A stretch of 64,000 nucleotides of DNA, from positions 1,178,001-1,242,000 of the forward strand of contig NZ_JAZDRL010000002.1 of the NCBI RefSeq assembly GCF_047501465.1, given 5' to 3'. The notes beneath the pieces are model-generated. The model had not been told where the DNA came from. It worked only from the letters and a program-made list of their open reading frames with translations, and did not search any database. The DNA comes from Pseudochelatococcus sp047501465. Lineage in GTDB: Bacteria > Pseudomonadota > Alphaproteobacteria > Rhizobiales > Beijerinckiaceae. Below, piece after piece: positions 44,454 to 53,490 of this stretch (its first letter is position 1; the number at the start of each line of letters is the position of its first letter). Both the position numbers and the translations under genes were made by a program.

Positions 44454-45677
44454 TTGAATCTATTTAAAAAGCGTCTGTATGGTGAGCGGTGGCGTGCGCC
44501 TTGGTCTTGCGATCCCGCGCTTAGTCGCGGAAGATTATATCCAGAAGTGTTGTCGCCAACGCGTTCCGATTTTCAACGGGATCGGGATCGGATCATTCAT
44601 TCAACGGCATTCAGGCGTTTGAAACACAAGACGCAGGTGTTCGTCTATCATGAGGGCGATCATTACCGTACACGCCTGACCCATACAATCGAAGTAGCAC
44701 AGATCGCACGCTCTTTAGCCCGCGCTCTGGGGCTGGATGAGGACCTGGCAGAGGCTTTGGCGTTGTCCCATGATTTAGGGCACACTCCTTTCGGGCACAC
44801 GGGTGAGGATGCGCTGCATGCCTGCATGGAAGGGTATGGTGGCTTCGATCACAATGCACAGGCGTTGCGGATTGTCACGCGTCTGGAGCGCCGTTATGCC
44901 GGTTTCGATGGCCTCAACCTGACATGGGAGACATTAGAGGGACTCGTCAAACATAATGGTCCCCTCTGCGATGCCTCAGGGCATCCTTATGCGCGGTATG
45001 CGATTTCTGGCGTGCCGGGGGCCATTCTTGAGTATGATGCAATCCATGATCTGGAGTTATCGACCTTCGCAAGCGGCGAAGCACAGGTGGCAGCTATTGC
45101 AGATGATATCGCTTATGACGCTGCCGATCTTGATGATGGTTTGCGCGCAGGTCTATTCACGCTTGCTGACCTTCATGCCATCCCCTTCATCGGCGGGCTA
45201 ATTGATGAGGTCTATGCGGCTTATCCCGGGGTGGAACCATTCCGTGCTGCGCATGAACTGGTACGGCGGCTCATTACGCGGTTTGTAGAGGATGTAATCA
45301 GGGTTAGCGAACAACGCATCTCTGCCCTGCAGCCTGAATCGGCATCTGATATTCGTGGAGCCCATGAGGCGATCGTGGCATTCTCGCCGGTGGTCATGCA
45401 GGCCGATAAGGATATCAAGGCTTTTCTGTTTTCTTATATGTATCGGCATCCGCGCGTGATGCACGTGCGGGCCGGGGCTGATCGGGTTGTGCGGGATCTG
45501 TTTGAGCGCATTCTCTCTCAGCCGCGCCTGTTACCGGTGGAGTGGCAAATCGATCTTGATGGCTCCGATGAAGCGCGCTTGCGACGACGTGTAGCTGATT
45601 ACATTGCGGGTATGACGGACAGCTACGCGATCGACGCGCATAAACGGCTGTTTGACGATACGCCCGAATTGCGTTAG
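44454..45677 (+). CDS. dgt: deoxyguanosinetriphosphate triphosphohydrolase-like protein
   Basis: This HD-domain enzyme hydrolyses dNTPs to deoxynucleosides and triphosphate. The 407 residues match the type 2 dGTPase-like branch. Metal ligands are visible in RLTHTIEVAQIAR and LSHDLGHTPFGHTGEDAL, with RDRIIHSTAFRRLKHKTQVF before them. TTG 44454 is the start: AGGGG lies 9 bases upstream and no earlier in-frame start is open. argS follows 62 bases later, a conserved pairing. Confidence 0.93.
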   Translation: MNLFKKRLYGERWRAPWSCDPALSRGRLYPEVLSPTRSDFQRDRDRIIHSTAFRRLKHKTQVFVYHEGDHYRTRLTHTIEVAQIARSLARALGLDEDLAEALALSHDLGHTPFGHTGEDALHACMEGYGGFDHNAQALRIVTRLERRYAGFDGLNLTWETLEGLVKHNGPLCDASGHPYARYAISGVPGAILEYDAIHDLELSTFASGEAQVAAIADDIAYDAADLDDGLRAGLFTLADLHAIPFIGGLIDEVYAAYPGVEPFRAAHELVRRLITRFVEDVIRVSEQRISALQPESASDIRGAHEAIVAFSPVVMQADKDIKAFLFSYMYRHPRVMHVRAGADRVVRDLFERILSQPRLLPVEWQIDLDGSDEARLRRRVADYIAGMTDSYAIDAHKRLFDDTPELR

Positions 45678-45739
45678 CCGCTCACTGGACATTGAATAAA
45701 GAAAGATGCGAGCCCTGGTGGCCGCGTTTCGAGGCATTT

Positions 45740-47503
45740 ATGAATATTTTTGACATCTACCAGCGCAAGCTCATCGGCGTCATCGGGCAACTGGTGGCGG
45801 ATGGAAAACTCCCAGAGGGGCTGGATCTTTCGCGCGTTGTGGTCGAGCCACCGCGTGATCCAGCACATGGTGATCTTGCCACTAATGCTGCCATGGTGCT
45901 GGCTAAGCCTGCGCAAACAAACCCGCGCGCACTTGCAGAGCTTTTTGTGGCCGCATTGACGCAGGTTGATGGCGTGACAAGTGCTGAGGCAGCTGGACCT
46001 GGTTTTATTAATCTGCGTTTGAACGTTGATGTATTTTACAACGTGCTCGCAGCATCGCTGGCTGACGGCGTTCGGTTCGGACGCGGTGATGTTAAAGATG
46101 CGCGTCCGGTTAATGTAGAATATGTTTCGGCCAATCCAACAGGCCCTATGCATGTAGGCCATGGACGTGGCGCTGTTTTCGGGGATGCGCTCTCTTCATT
46201 GCTGGACTTTGCGGGGCATAAGGTTACGCGTGAGTATTACATCAACGATGCGGGTGCACAGGTTGATGTATTGGCGCGCTCGGCCATGCTGCGTTACCGC
46301 GAGGCTCTGGGTGAGGATATCGGCGCCATTCCTGAGGGCTTGTATCCTGGCGATTACCTTGTGCCCGTTGGGCAAAAGCTGGCACAGGAATTCGGACGCT
46401 CATTACTCGATAGGCCTGAAAGCGAGTGGCTTCCACAGGTACGTGATATTGCCATTGATGCCATGATGGCAATGATCCGTGACGATCTAGCAGCATTGGG
46501 TGTGAGGCACGACGTATTTTTCTCAGAACGCTCACTACATGCTGGTGGTAATGAGGGCGCGATTACAGCGACTATTCGTGAGCTTGAGAAGCAGGGGTAT
46601 GTTTACACTGGACGTCTGCCGCCGCCGAAGGGGCAGCTTCCCGAGGATTGGGAGGATCGTGAGCAACTCCTTTTCCGCGCAACAGATGTTGGTGATGATA
46701 TCGACCGTCCCCTTGTCAAATCTGATGGCAGTTATACTTATTTTGCAGCAGATGTTGCGTATCTGCGCGATAAGTATAAGCGAGGATTCAAGGAACTGAT
46801 TTACGTTTTGGGTGCTGACCATGGTGGTTACGTAAAGCGGCTGGAAGCTGTTGGCCGAGCAGTTGGTGGTGATGACATAAAAGTGATCGCGCTTCTTGCT
46901 CAGCTGGTGAAGCTGCTACGCGATGGTGAACCGGTGAAGATGTCCAAACGCTCTGGCAGTTTTGTCACGTTGCGCGAGGTGATCGACGAAGTCGGCCGTG
47001 ATGCTGTGCGCTTTATGATGCTGTATCGCAAGAATGATGCTGCGCTTGATTTCGATCTGGCAAAAGTTGTCGAACAATCAAAGGATAACCCGGTTTTCTA
47101 TGTGCAATATGCTCACGCGCGTTGCGCCTCGATTTTCCGGCAGGCGGGCGAAATGCTGCCCGATCTTGATATCAAGATGGATTCGCTGCAATCAGCGCGT
47201 TTTTCAGTTTTGAGTGATGAGGCTGAAATAAACATTCTCAAATTACTGTCTCAGTACCCGCGTGTGATCGAATCCAGTGCTCAGGCAAATGAGCCACATC
47301 GAGTTGCATTCTACCTTTATGAGCTCGCCGCAGCCTTTCATGGGTTGTGGAACAGAGGCAAGGATGCGCCGCAATTACGTTTTGTTAATCAAACTGACAG
47401 AGAGTCAACATTAGCAAGATTGGCACTGGTTGAAGCGGTTCGGTCTGTGCTGGCGTCAGGTCTAACCGTGTTGGGTGTGACCGCGCCGAATGAAATGCGC
47501 TGA
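45740..47503 (+). CDS. argS: arginine-tRNA ligase
   Basis: A class I synthetase that charges tRNA-Arg. The 587 residues carry the HIGH-type motif in YVSANPTGPMHVGHGRG (near 125), the KMSKS-type loop VKMSKRSGSFV, and the C-terminal DALR anticodon-binding domain ending VLGVTAPNEMR. The frame is open from 45692, but ATG 45740 with GAGG 5 bases upstream fits the family start. It sits between dgt and a SPOR gene in the usual rhizobial order. Confidence 0.97.
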   Translation: MNIFDIYQRKLIGVIGQLVADGKLPEGLDLSRVVVEPPRDPAHGDLATNAAMVLAKPAQTNPRALAELFVAALTQVDGVTSAEAAGPGFINLRLNVDVFYNVLAASLADGVRFGRGDVKDARPVNVEYVSANPTGPMHVGHGRGAVFGDALSSLLDFAGHKVTREYYINDAGAQVDVLARSAMLRYREALGEDIGAIPEGLYPGDYLVPVGQKLAQEFGRSLLDRPESEWLPQVRDIAIDAMMAMIRDDLAALGVRHDVFFSERSLHAGGNEGAITATIRELEKQGYVYTGRLPPPKGQLPEDWEDREQLLFRATDVGDDIDRPLVKSDGSYTYFAADVAYLRDKYKRGFKELIYVLGADHGGYVKRLEAVGRAVGGDDIKVIALLAQLVKLLRDGEPVKMSKRSGSFVTLREVIDEVGRDAVRFMMLYRKNDAALDFDLAKVVEQSKDNPVFYVQYAHARCASIFRQAGEMLPDLDIKMDSLQSARFSVLSDEAEINILKLLSQYPRVIESSAQANEPHRVAFYLYELAAAFHGLWNRGKDAPQLRFVNQTDRESTLARLALVEAVRSVLASGLTVLGVTAPNEMR

Positions 47504-47516
47504 GTGCATGCAGGAG

Positions 47517-47537
47517 GGGGGCCGATCGATGGCCCCC
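47517..47537 (+). terminator. GC-rich hairpin after argS
   Basis: A perfect 7-bp GGGGGCC/GGCCCCC stem with a 7-base loop lies 13 bases after the argS stop. No T-run follows, so termination is uncertain. Confidence 0.4.
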
Positions 47538-47564
47538 TGATCAGCGTAAGAATGGTGGATTGGC

Positions 47565-49316
47565 ATGACCGTAAAGGAACGGTCTTGCCTGATGGATCGG
47601 ATCTCACCCATGAATAACAACAGCAGAGCCCAGGTCATGCGTGATAAAGACGGTCTTGAAGAGCAACTCTGGCAGACACAGGCGCCTGGTGCGCCGCGCA
47701 GCGGTGATCCGCTGGCGGAATTAGCGCGTATTGTCGGACAGGGGTATCCGGTACCTCCAACCAGCACATCGAATGCCACACATCCTCGTTCCATGCATCC
47801 TGTTGGTTCTGCTGCGCGTGAGCAGGATGACTGGGTGAACCAGATTGAACGTGCTTTTGCTCATGCCGCTCCTCGCCATGATCAGCCTGCAGCATCCCAG
47901 GATGAAGGACAGGCAGCGCCAGGAATGCCCGCGTGGCTTCGCAGTCCTGCCATGGTTCCGCAATTGCCCGTTCCGGAAGGCCAGCCTGATCCACGTCTAA
48001 ACCCTGATGCCTTTGCGCAGACATTCCATCATGAAGTCGCTAGCGTCTCCAATGCTTATTATGCGGATGATGCGTATCAACTTGCTGCCGGTAATAATGA
48101 CACCGGGCTGCCTGGTCAGCAGTGGGATGGTGCTTGGGATAATGCGCCCGTCAACAATCAGCTGGCCGATCAGCAATATGATGAGAGCGGTTATAGCTCT
48201 TACGGAACCTACAATACAGACTTTGCTGAGGGTGAATATGGCGACGATGCTTATCTTGCGCCGGCACCGACGCGTCGTCGGGGGCTGATGTATGCTGCGA
48301 TTGCGATCGGCATTGGTGCTATTGCTGTAGCTGGGAGCTTTGCATTCCGTACAAATGGCGTGATTAGCGGCGAGGCACCTATTATTGCTGCAGATAGTCA
48401 GCCAGTGCGGGTAGAGCCAGAAACCCCTGGTGGCGAAGAGGTTCCAAACACTAACAAGGCGATTTACGAGCATACGAATCAGGTGCCTACAGGTGAGGGC
48501 GCTGTTGTCGTTGATAACCGCGAGCAGCCTGTTGATGTCAGTCAGATGCTGGTGCAGCAGGGCGCCGCAGCTGAAACAGAGGCCGCTGCCATTGCACAAC
48601 AGGCTGAGGGTGTTACCACAACGACGACCAATACTACGACGACAGGTAGCGCAGCTAATGTAACGTTGCCGGAGGCGCCGGAGCCCACAAGCCCTGCCAT
48701 TGTGTCCCTAGGGGAACCCAAACGCGTACGTACCGTTTCTGTGCGCCCAGATGGTAGTATTGTGCCTTCCAACGGACCTAATGCACCTGCACAGCCTGTT
48801 GCGCCAAGCATTGATCAGCTTGCATCTGCTACACCGGCTGTACCTTCTCCGACAACGCCGTCTGTGGCTAGCCCGGTAGCGCCGATACAGGCTGAAGCTG
48901 CTGTTTCGGAAGGCGCTGTTGCGCCAGCTGCCGGACCTGTTCCGCGTCCTTCAAGTGCTAACCGTCCTGCAACGCGGGCACCGTTGCAGCTTGGGCCAAT
49001 GCAAATATCACCTCAAGCTTCTGCGACACAGAGCGCGCAAGCTCCTGCCCCTGCTGCAACTCCTGTAACAGCAGGCAGCTATACGGTGCAGCTTGCAGCA
49101 CCTGGTAGCGAAAACGAAGCGCGCAACCTGTTCTCGACACTTCAGCGTAAGCACAGTGAGTTATCTGGTTTTTCTCCTAATGTTGTGCGGGCCGAGACAG
49201 GCGGGCGTACGATCTATCGCTTGCGCGTTGGCTCCTTCCCATCTCGTGATGCTGCTACTGCTCTTTGCGTGCGCATCCAGGCAACAGGTGGCCAGTGCTT
49301 CGTGGCGCGTAACTAA
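47565..49316 (+). CDS. SPOR-domain membrane protein
   Basis: About 583 residues: an acidic, Gln/Pro-rich cytoplasmic N-terminus with no domain; one membrane helix near 239-260 (RRRGLMYAAIAIGIGAIAVAG); a long Ala/Pro/Thr-rich periplasmic linker; and a C-terminal SPOR domain (about 505-583, AGSYTVQLAAPGSENEARNLF and YRLRVGSFPSRDAATALC). SPOR domains bind denuded glycan strands at division septa, so a role in cell division or wall remodelling is likely. It lies between argS and nagZ as in related genomes. ATG 47592 and 47610 are alternative starts. Confidence 0.88.
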   Translation: MTVKERSCLMDRISPMNNNSRAQVMRDKDGLEEQLWQTQAPGAPRSGDPLAELARIVGQGYPVPPTSTSNATHPRSMHPVGSAAREQDDWVNQIERAFAHAAPRHDQPAASQDEGQAAPGMPAWLRSPAMVPQLPVPEGQPDPRLNPDAFAQTFHHEVASVSNAYYADDAYQLAAGNNDTGLPGQQWDGAWDNAPVNNQLADQQYDESGYSSYGTYNTDFAEGEYGDDAYLAPAPTRRRGLMYAAIAIGIGAIAVAGSFAFRTNGVISGEAPIIAADSQPVRVEPETPGGEEVPNTNKAIYEHTNQVPTGEGAVVVDNREQPVDVSQMLVQQGAAAETEAAAIAQQAEGVTTTTTNTTTTGSAANVTLPEAPEPTSPAIVSLGEPKRVRTVSVRPDGSIVPSNGPNAPAQPVAPSIDQLASATPAVPSPTTPSVASPVAPIQAEAAVSEGAVAPAAGPVPRPSSANRPATRAPLQLGPMQISPQASATQSAQAPAPAATPVTAGSYTVQLAAPGSENEARNLFSTLQRKHSELSGFSPNVVRAETGGRTIYRLRVGSFPSRDAATALCVRIQATGGQCFVARN

Positions 49317-49319
49317 GAT

Positions 49320-49354
49320 AAAGCTGATCGCCGTTGTGCCGATCAGCTTTTAAA
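49320..49354 (+). terminator. rho-independent terminator after the SPOR gene
   Basis: A perfect 11-bp stem (49320-49330 with 49340-49350) with a 9-base loop. The 3' arm ends in TTT with one further T. Confidence 0.75.
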
Positions 49355-49461
49355 TCCTGATAGAGCGGCTTGCATTTTCCCTGCGCCATAAGCCTAGATG
49401 CAATCCGCTCTTACTATCATTTTTCGCAACTGCTGTAGGCTGAAGTGCTTGGACGGAACCC

Positions 49462-50490
49462 ATGAAAGCGTTGATTTTGGGCTGTTCCGGCCCCCGACTG
49501 GCGGATGCGGAGCGGGCGCTGTTTAAAGAAGCAGATCCGTGGGGCTTTATCCTTTTCAAGCGCAATATCGGTACTCCTGATGAGGTGCGCAGCCTCACCG
49601 CAAGTCTACGCGACTGCGTTGGCCGTGCAGATGTCCCCATTCTGATCGATCAGGAAGGCGGACGCGTTCAGCGTATGCGCGCGCCACATTGGACCAGTTA
49701 TCCTGCTGGTAGTGTTTATGGACAATTGGCTGAGCAGGATCCGCTTATGCGCCGTGCCCTTGCATGGCAAGGGGCGCGTCTTATCGCGCATGACCTGTAT
49801 GAGGTTGGCATCAACGTCAATTGCGCGCCAATACTCGATGTGCCTGTTGCCGGGGCTAACGATGTTATTGGCGATCGCGCCTATCATAATGATCCCGCTG
49901 TTGTTTCTGTTCTCGGCCGAGCTGTGGCTGAAGGCTATCTGGCGGGCTCCGTTTTGCCGGTCATCAAACATATTCCGGGGCATGGGCGCGGCAATGCGGA
50001 CAGTCATTTATCGCTACCGGTAGTAGAGGCGAGCGCTGAAACTTTGGTTACGCATGATTTCGTACCCTTCCGCGCTTTGGCGGATATGCCCATTGCCATG
50101 AGTGCGCATATCGTTTTCACCGCCTTTGATCGCGAGCGCCCAGCCACTGTATCACCAGTTGTGATAGAGAATATAATTCGTGGTGAAATCGGCTTCGATG
50201 GTTTGCTTTTAAGCGATGACTTGTCGATGAATGCCTTGCAGGGCAGCATACCTATGCGCGCCAAAGCGGCGCTGGCGGCAGGATGTGATATCGCGCTGCA
50301 TTGCAATGGTGATTTTGACGAGATGACTGCACTCATTCCTGAAGTTGCCGAGCTTTCAGGCAATGCGCTAAGGCGCGCCAATGCAGCCTTGCAACGCATC
50401 AATCATCCGCCTGAACCATTTGATCCTGTGGAAGGTCGGACGCGTCTTGAAACGGCGCTTGCGAATCTGGCCTCAACGATCAACGCTTGA
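49462..50490 (+). CDS. nagZ: beta-N-acetylhexosaminidase NagZ (GH3)
   Basis: NagZ trims N-acetylglucosamine from peptidoglycan fragments in cell-wall recycling and feeds AmpR-type beta-lactamase signalling where present. The 342 residues show ILIDQEGGRVQRM, the catalytic-loop motif KHIPGHGRGNADSH (near 172-185), and the nucleophile in LLSDDLSMNAL. It is cytoplasmic, with no signal peptide. scpA begins 24 bases after it, suggesting a nagZ-scpA-scpB unit. Confidence 0.95.
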   Translation: MKALILGCSGPRLADAERALFKEADPWGFILFKRNIGTPDEVRSLTASLRDCVGRADVPILIDQEGGRVQRMRAPHWTSYPAGSVYGQLAEQDPLMRRALAWQGARLIAHDLYEVGINVNCAPILDVPVAGANDVIGDRAYHNDPAVVSVLGRAVAEGYLAGSVLPVIKHIPGHGRGNADSHLSLPVVEASAETLVTHDFVPFRALADMPIAMSAHIVFTAFDRERPATVSPVVIENIIRGEIGFDGLLLSDDLSMNALQGSIPMRAKAALAAGCDIALHCNGDFDEMTALIPEVAELSGNALRRANAALQRINHPPEPFDPVEGRTRLETALANLASTINA

Positions 50491-50514
50491 TATGAAGATC
50501 AAGGAGAGTAGGGC

Positions 50515-51342
50515 GTGTCAGCTGGGGCATATCTGCGGAAAGCCGATACGGATGGTTTCTTGCCCGCTGAACGCAGCGAGGCAGAGCCTGCACTTATTGT
50601 TGATGTTGATGGCTTTGAAGGTCCACTCGATCTTCTGCTAGAGCTTGCGCGACGCCAAAAGGTTGATCTAACACAGATCTCTATATTGGCATTGGTTGAG
50701 CAATACCTTTCATTTATCGATGCTGCCCGACAATTGCGTCTGGAGCTTGCTGCCGATTATCTTGTGATGGCAGCATGGCTTGCCTATTTGAAATCGCGCC
50801 TTCTATTGCCTAGCGCCATGCCGCCCGAGGTGCCAGAGGCTGGTGATCTGGCAACGATTCTGGCTCTTCGTCTGCGCAGGCTTGAAGCAATCCGAAGTGC
50901 AGCATCGAAGCTTGTTCAACGCCCCCAATTAGGCCGCGATGTCCTTGCACGTGGCGAGCCAGAGGAAATGGCAATCGTTGAGCGTCCCAAATGGGATGTA
51001 ACTCTTTACGATTTGCTCTCTGCTTATACGACTAATCGCCAGCACCAAATGAATTCACGTGTGGTGCTGCACAAACGGCTTGTATGGTCACTGGTAGAAG
51101 CACGTGAGGCATTGCAACGCCTGATTGGTGATGCTGCAGATTGGGTTGCGTTGGATCCATATCTGGAGGCTTATATGGCCGAGCCTGAAATGCGCGCTAC
51201 CGTGCGGGCCTCAGCCCTTTCGGCAATGCTCGAAATGGTGCGCGAGGGCAAGCTTGATATCTGTCAGGACGCTCCATTTGCACCGCTGATGATGCGCCGT
51301 CGCCGCTTGGATGTTGCAGAACCAATTCAAGGGGGTGCCTGA
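50515..51342 (+). CDS. scpA: segregation and condensation protein A
   Basis: ScpA is the kleisin that links SMC heads in the bacterial condensin. The 275 residues begin their domain with DGFEGPLDLLLELARRQKVDL, the N-terminal SMC-binding helix pattern. They continue with ADYLVMAAWLAYLKSRLLLP and end in a winged-helix region. GTG 50515 is the start; AAGGAGAG lies just upstream. The stop overlaps the scpB ATG (ATGA), as expected for subunits made together. Confidence 0.95.
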   Translation: MSAGAYLRKADTDGFLPAERSEAEPALIVDVDGFEGPLDLLLELARRQKVDLTQISILALVEQYLSFIDAARQLRLELAADYLVMAAWLAYLKSRLLLPSAMPPEVPEAGDLATILALRLRRLEAIRSAASKLVQRPQLGRDVLARGEPEEMAIVERPKWDVTLYDLLSAYTTNRQHQMNSRVVLHKRLVWSLVEAREALQRLIGDAADWVALDPYLEAYMAEPEMRATVRASALSAMLEMVREGKLDICQDAPFAPLMMRRRRLDVAEPIQGGA

Positions 51343-51956
51343 TGAGCATCCATCGCCATGCATTGCGTGTGGTTGAGGCGATTCTGTTTGCCTCCCGAGA
51401 GCCGGTGGGGGAGGAGGAGCTCGCCTCCCGCATTCCCACGGGGATCGACCTTAAAGCCCTGCTGGCAACATTGCAGACGGAATATGCTGCACGTGGCGTT
51501 GTGCTGGTCAGGGTGGCGGGTAAATGGGCGTTTCGTACGGCTGCTGACCTTGCGCCCTCGCTGGTGCAGGAAGTGGAGGATCCGCGAAAGCTGTCGCGCG
51601 CCGCCATGGAAGTGCTGGCGATCATTGCATACCACCAGCCGGTGACGCGGGCCGAGATTGAAGAGATTCGCGGTGTGGCTACGTCACGCGGAACACTCGA
51701 TACGCTGATGGAAACCAGCTGGATAAAGTTGCGTGGAAGACGTCGCACACCTGGCCGTCCCGTTACTTATGGCACAACGGCTGATTTCCTGTCTCATTTT
51801 GGCCTTGGCTCCATTGATGACCTTCCGGGCCTTGATGAGCTGAAGGGCACGGGATTTCTTGATGGGCAATTGCCGCTGGGCTTTTCGATGCCCATGCCGT
51901 CAGATGAAGATATTCTCGATGAGGATGAAGACATCCCCGATGATGATGCGGACTGA
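51342..51956 (+). CDS. scpB: segregation and condensation protein B
   Basis: ScpB dimers bind ScpA and stabilise the SMC complex. The 204 residues hold two winged-helix domains with the signature VVEAILFASREPVGEEELA and AMEVLAIIAYHQPVTRAEIEEIRGV (near 88-115), then GRRRTPGRPVTYGTT. The C-terminal tail is strongly acidic (DEDEDIPDDDAD). tatA normally follows scpB in related genomes; here a TPP riboswitch and thiamine genes follow, indicating a rearranged junction. Confidence 0.95.
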   Translation: MSIHRHALRVVEAILFASREPVGEEELASRIPTGIDLKALLATLQTEYAARGVVLVRVAGKWAFRTAADLAPSLVQEVEDPRKLSRAAMEVLAIIAYHQPVTRAEIEEIRGVATSRGTLDTLMETSWIKLRGRRRTPGRPVTYGTTADFLSHFGLGSIDDLPGLDELKGTGFLDGQLPLGFSMPMPSDEDILDEDEDIPDDDAD

Positions 51957-52040
51957 CGAGCCGATCTGCATTCACTGCTTATGCAAATGCGGCAACTTCC
52001 ACTTGCGAAAGACGACAAAAGATACGATGTTGCAGCATTA

Positions 52041-52120
52041 GGCACTGGGGTGCCGTGCGTTGGGCGCGGCTGAGAAATACCCATAGAACCTGTCTGGGTC
52101 ATGCCAGCGTAGGGAGGCGC
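52041..52120 (+). promoter_or_regulatory. TPP riboswitch (THI element)
   Basis: The leader carries the conserved THI-box parts in order: CTGGGGTGCC at the 5' side, GGCTGAGAAATACCC in the pyrimidine-sensor helix, GAACCTG, and CCAGCGTAGGGA. The AGGGAGG at 52111-52117 is also the Shine-Dalgarno sequence of thiO, 5 bases before its TTG. Binding thiamine pyrophosphate should therefore hide the ribosome-binding site and shut off translation of the thiOSGE operon. No separate terminator is visible, which supports translational control. Confidence 0.92.
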
Positions 52121-52122
52121 CG

Positions 52123-53268
52123 TTGGGATCGCAATTGTCTGACTCTATTATCATTATTGGCGCTGGCGTCATTGGGCTGTCTATAGCATGGCGTTTGGCA
52201 AGCCGAGGGGCGCGGGTTTCTGTTTATGATCGGGCCAAGGCAGGATCTGGCGCAAGCCATGCCGCTGCCGGAATGCTCGCCGCCTGCACAGAGATTGAGC
52301 CAGGCGAAGAATGGTTATTGCCACTCAATCGTGAGAGCCAGCGTCTCTGGCCCGCTTTTGCTGAAGAGCTTGAGCACGTCTCTGGCATGTCAATTGACCT
52401 TCGTCAGGAAGGCACGCTGCATGTAGCGTTGAATGCTGATGAGCATGCACGCTTACGTCATCATCTTGCTCTACAGGAAAAGATGGCACTTCCGGTGAAC
52501 TGGCTTTCTGCCGCCGAGGTGAGAGCGCGAGAACCGCTCCTAGCGGGAGCCGCAGGCGGGATCTGGAGTCCGGAAGATCATCAGGTTGATAACCGCAAGC
52601 TCGCGCAGGCTTTACGCATTGCTGCACTCAAGGTCGGCGTTACATTACATGAAGAGACGCAGGTTGATCGCATCATCATTGAGGATGGTTACGCAACTGC
52701 TGTTGAGATAGCGGGTGAACATCATAGTGCAACAACGATCGTGCTTGCTGCGGGGGCGTGGTCGCGGGGGATTTGTGGCCTTACACCTGATATCCGTCCG
52801 CCGGTTCGCCCCATTAAAGGGCAGATGCTTGCGCTTGGGATGGAGGCGGATAATCCACTCATTCGCCATGTAATCTGGGCTTCGGGCATTTATCTTGTTC
52901 CGCGCCTGGATGGCCGGTTGATTGTGGGCGCCACAGTTGAAGAGCGCGGTTTCGATGAGTGCCTCACAGCAGGTGGGATGCTTTCCCTCTTGCAAAACGC
53001 ATGGCGTGCGCTGCCTGGTATCGAAGAATTGCCGTTGATTGAAACATGGACTGGATTTCGCCCTGGTAGCCGTGATGATGCGCCAATTTTAGGGCCGTCG
53101 GCGGTGCCGGGGCTTGTTTATGCAACAGGTCATCATCGCAACGGTATTCTGCAAACGCCAGTAACCGCCGATGCCATCACACGCTTAATTTTGGACGGGC
53201 AGCGGGATGAAATTTCATTGCCATTTGATGCCAGCCGTTTTCGTCCAGCAGCGATAAGCCGAGGATAG
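52123..53268 (+). CDS. thiO: glycine oxidase ThiO
   Basis: ThiO oxidises glycine to the imine that ThiG uses to build the thiazole of thiamine. The 381 residues begin with the FAD-binding motif IIIIGAGVIGLSIAWRLASRGA and contain SHAAAGMLAAC and the C-terminal ATGHHRNGILQTPVTA of the DAO family. TTG 52123 is the only plausible start: it follows the riboswitch-embedded AGGGAGG by 5 bases and no ATG occurs before the FAD motif. thiS follows within 4 bases. Confidence 0.95.
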   Translation: MGSQLSDSIIIIGAGVIGLSIAWRLASRGARVSVYDRAKAGSGASHAAAGMLAACTEIEPGEEWLLPLNRESQRLWPAFAEELEHVSGMSIDLRQEGTLHVALNADEHARLRHHLALQEKMALPVNWLSAAEVRAREPLLAGAAGGIWSPEDHQVDNRKLAQALRIAALKVGVTLHEETQVDRIIIEDGYATAVEIAGEHHSATTIVLAAGAWSRGICGLTPDIRPPVRPIKGQMLALGMEADNPLIRHVIWASGIYLVPRLDGRLIVGATVEERGFDECLTAGGMLSLLQNAWRALPGIEELPLIETWTGFRPGSRDDAPILGPSAVPGLVYATGHHRNGILQTPVTADAITRLILDGQRDEISLPFDASRFRPAAISRG

Positions 53269-53272
53269 TTTG

Positions 53273-53485
53273 ATGAGTGAAATCGAAGTGCGTGTAAATG
53301 GTCTGCCAGAGGTATTGATGGAGGCAACTATGGCTGCGCTTTTAGCGCGCCATGATATCGCTCCTGATACGAAAGGCGTTGCTATCGCATTGAATGGAAC
53401 AATGCTACCGCGTGCAGAATGGATTGATACGAAACTCAATGCCAATGATCGCATTGAAATTGTTCACGCAAGACAGGGTGGTTAA
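53273..53485 (+). CDS. thiS: sulfur carrier protein ThiS
   Basis: A 70-residue beta-grasp protein that carries sulfur as a C-terminal thiocarboxylate for thiazole formation. It ends in the required Gly-Gly (ARQGG), and VNGLPEV is the usual first hairpin. ATG 53273 has GAGGA 7 bases upstream; the in-frame TTG at 53270 is less likely. The activating enzyme ThiF is not in this window. Confidence 0.95.
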   Translation: MSEIEVRVNGLPEVLMEATMAALLARHDIAPDTKGVAIALNGTMLPRAEWIDTKLNANDRIEIVHARQGG

Positions 53486-53490
53486 GCGCC

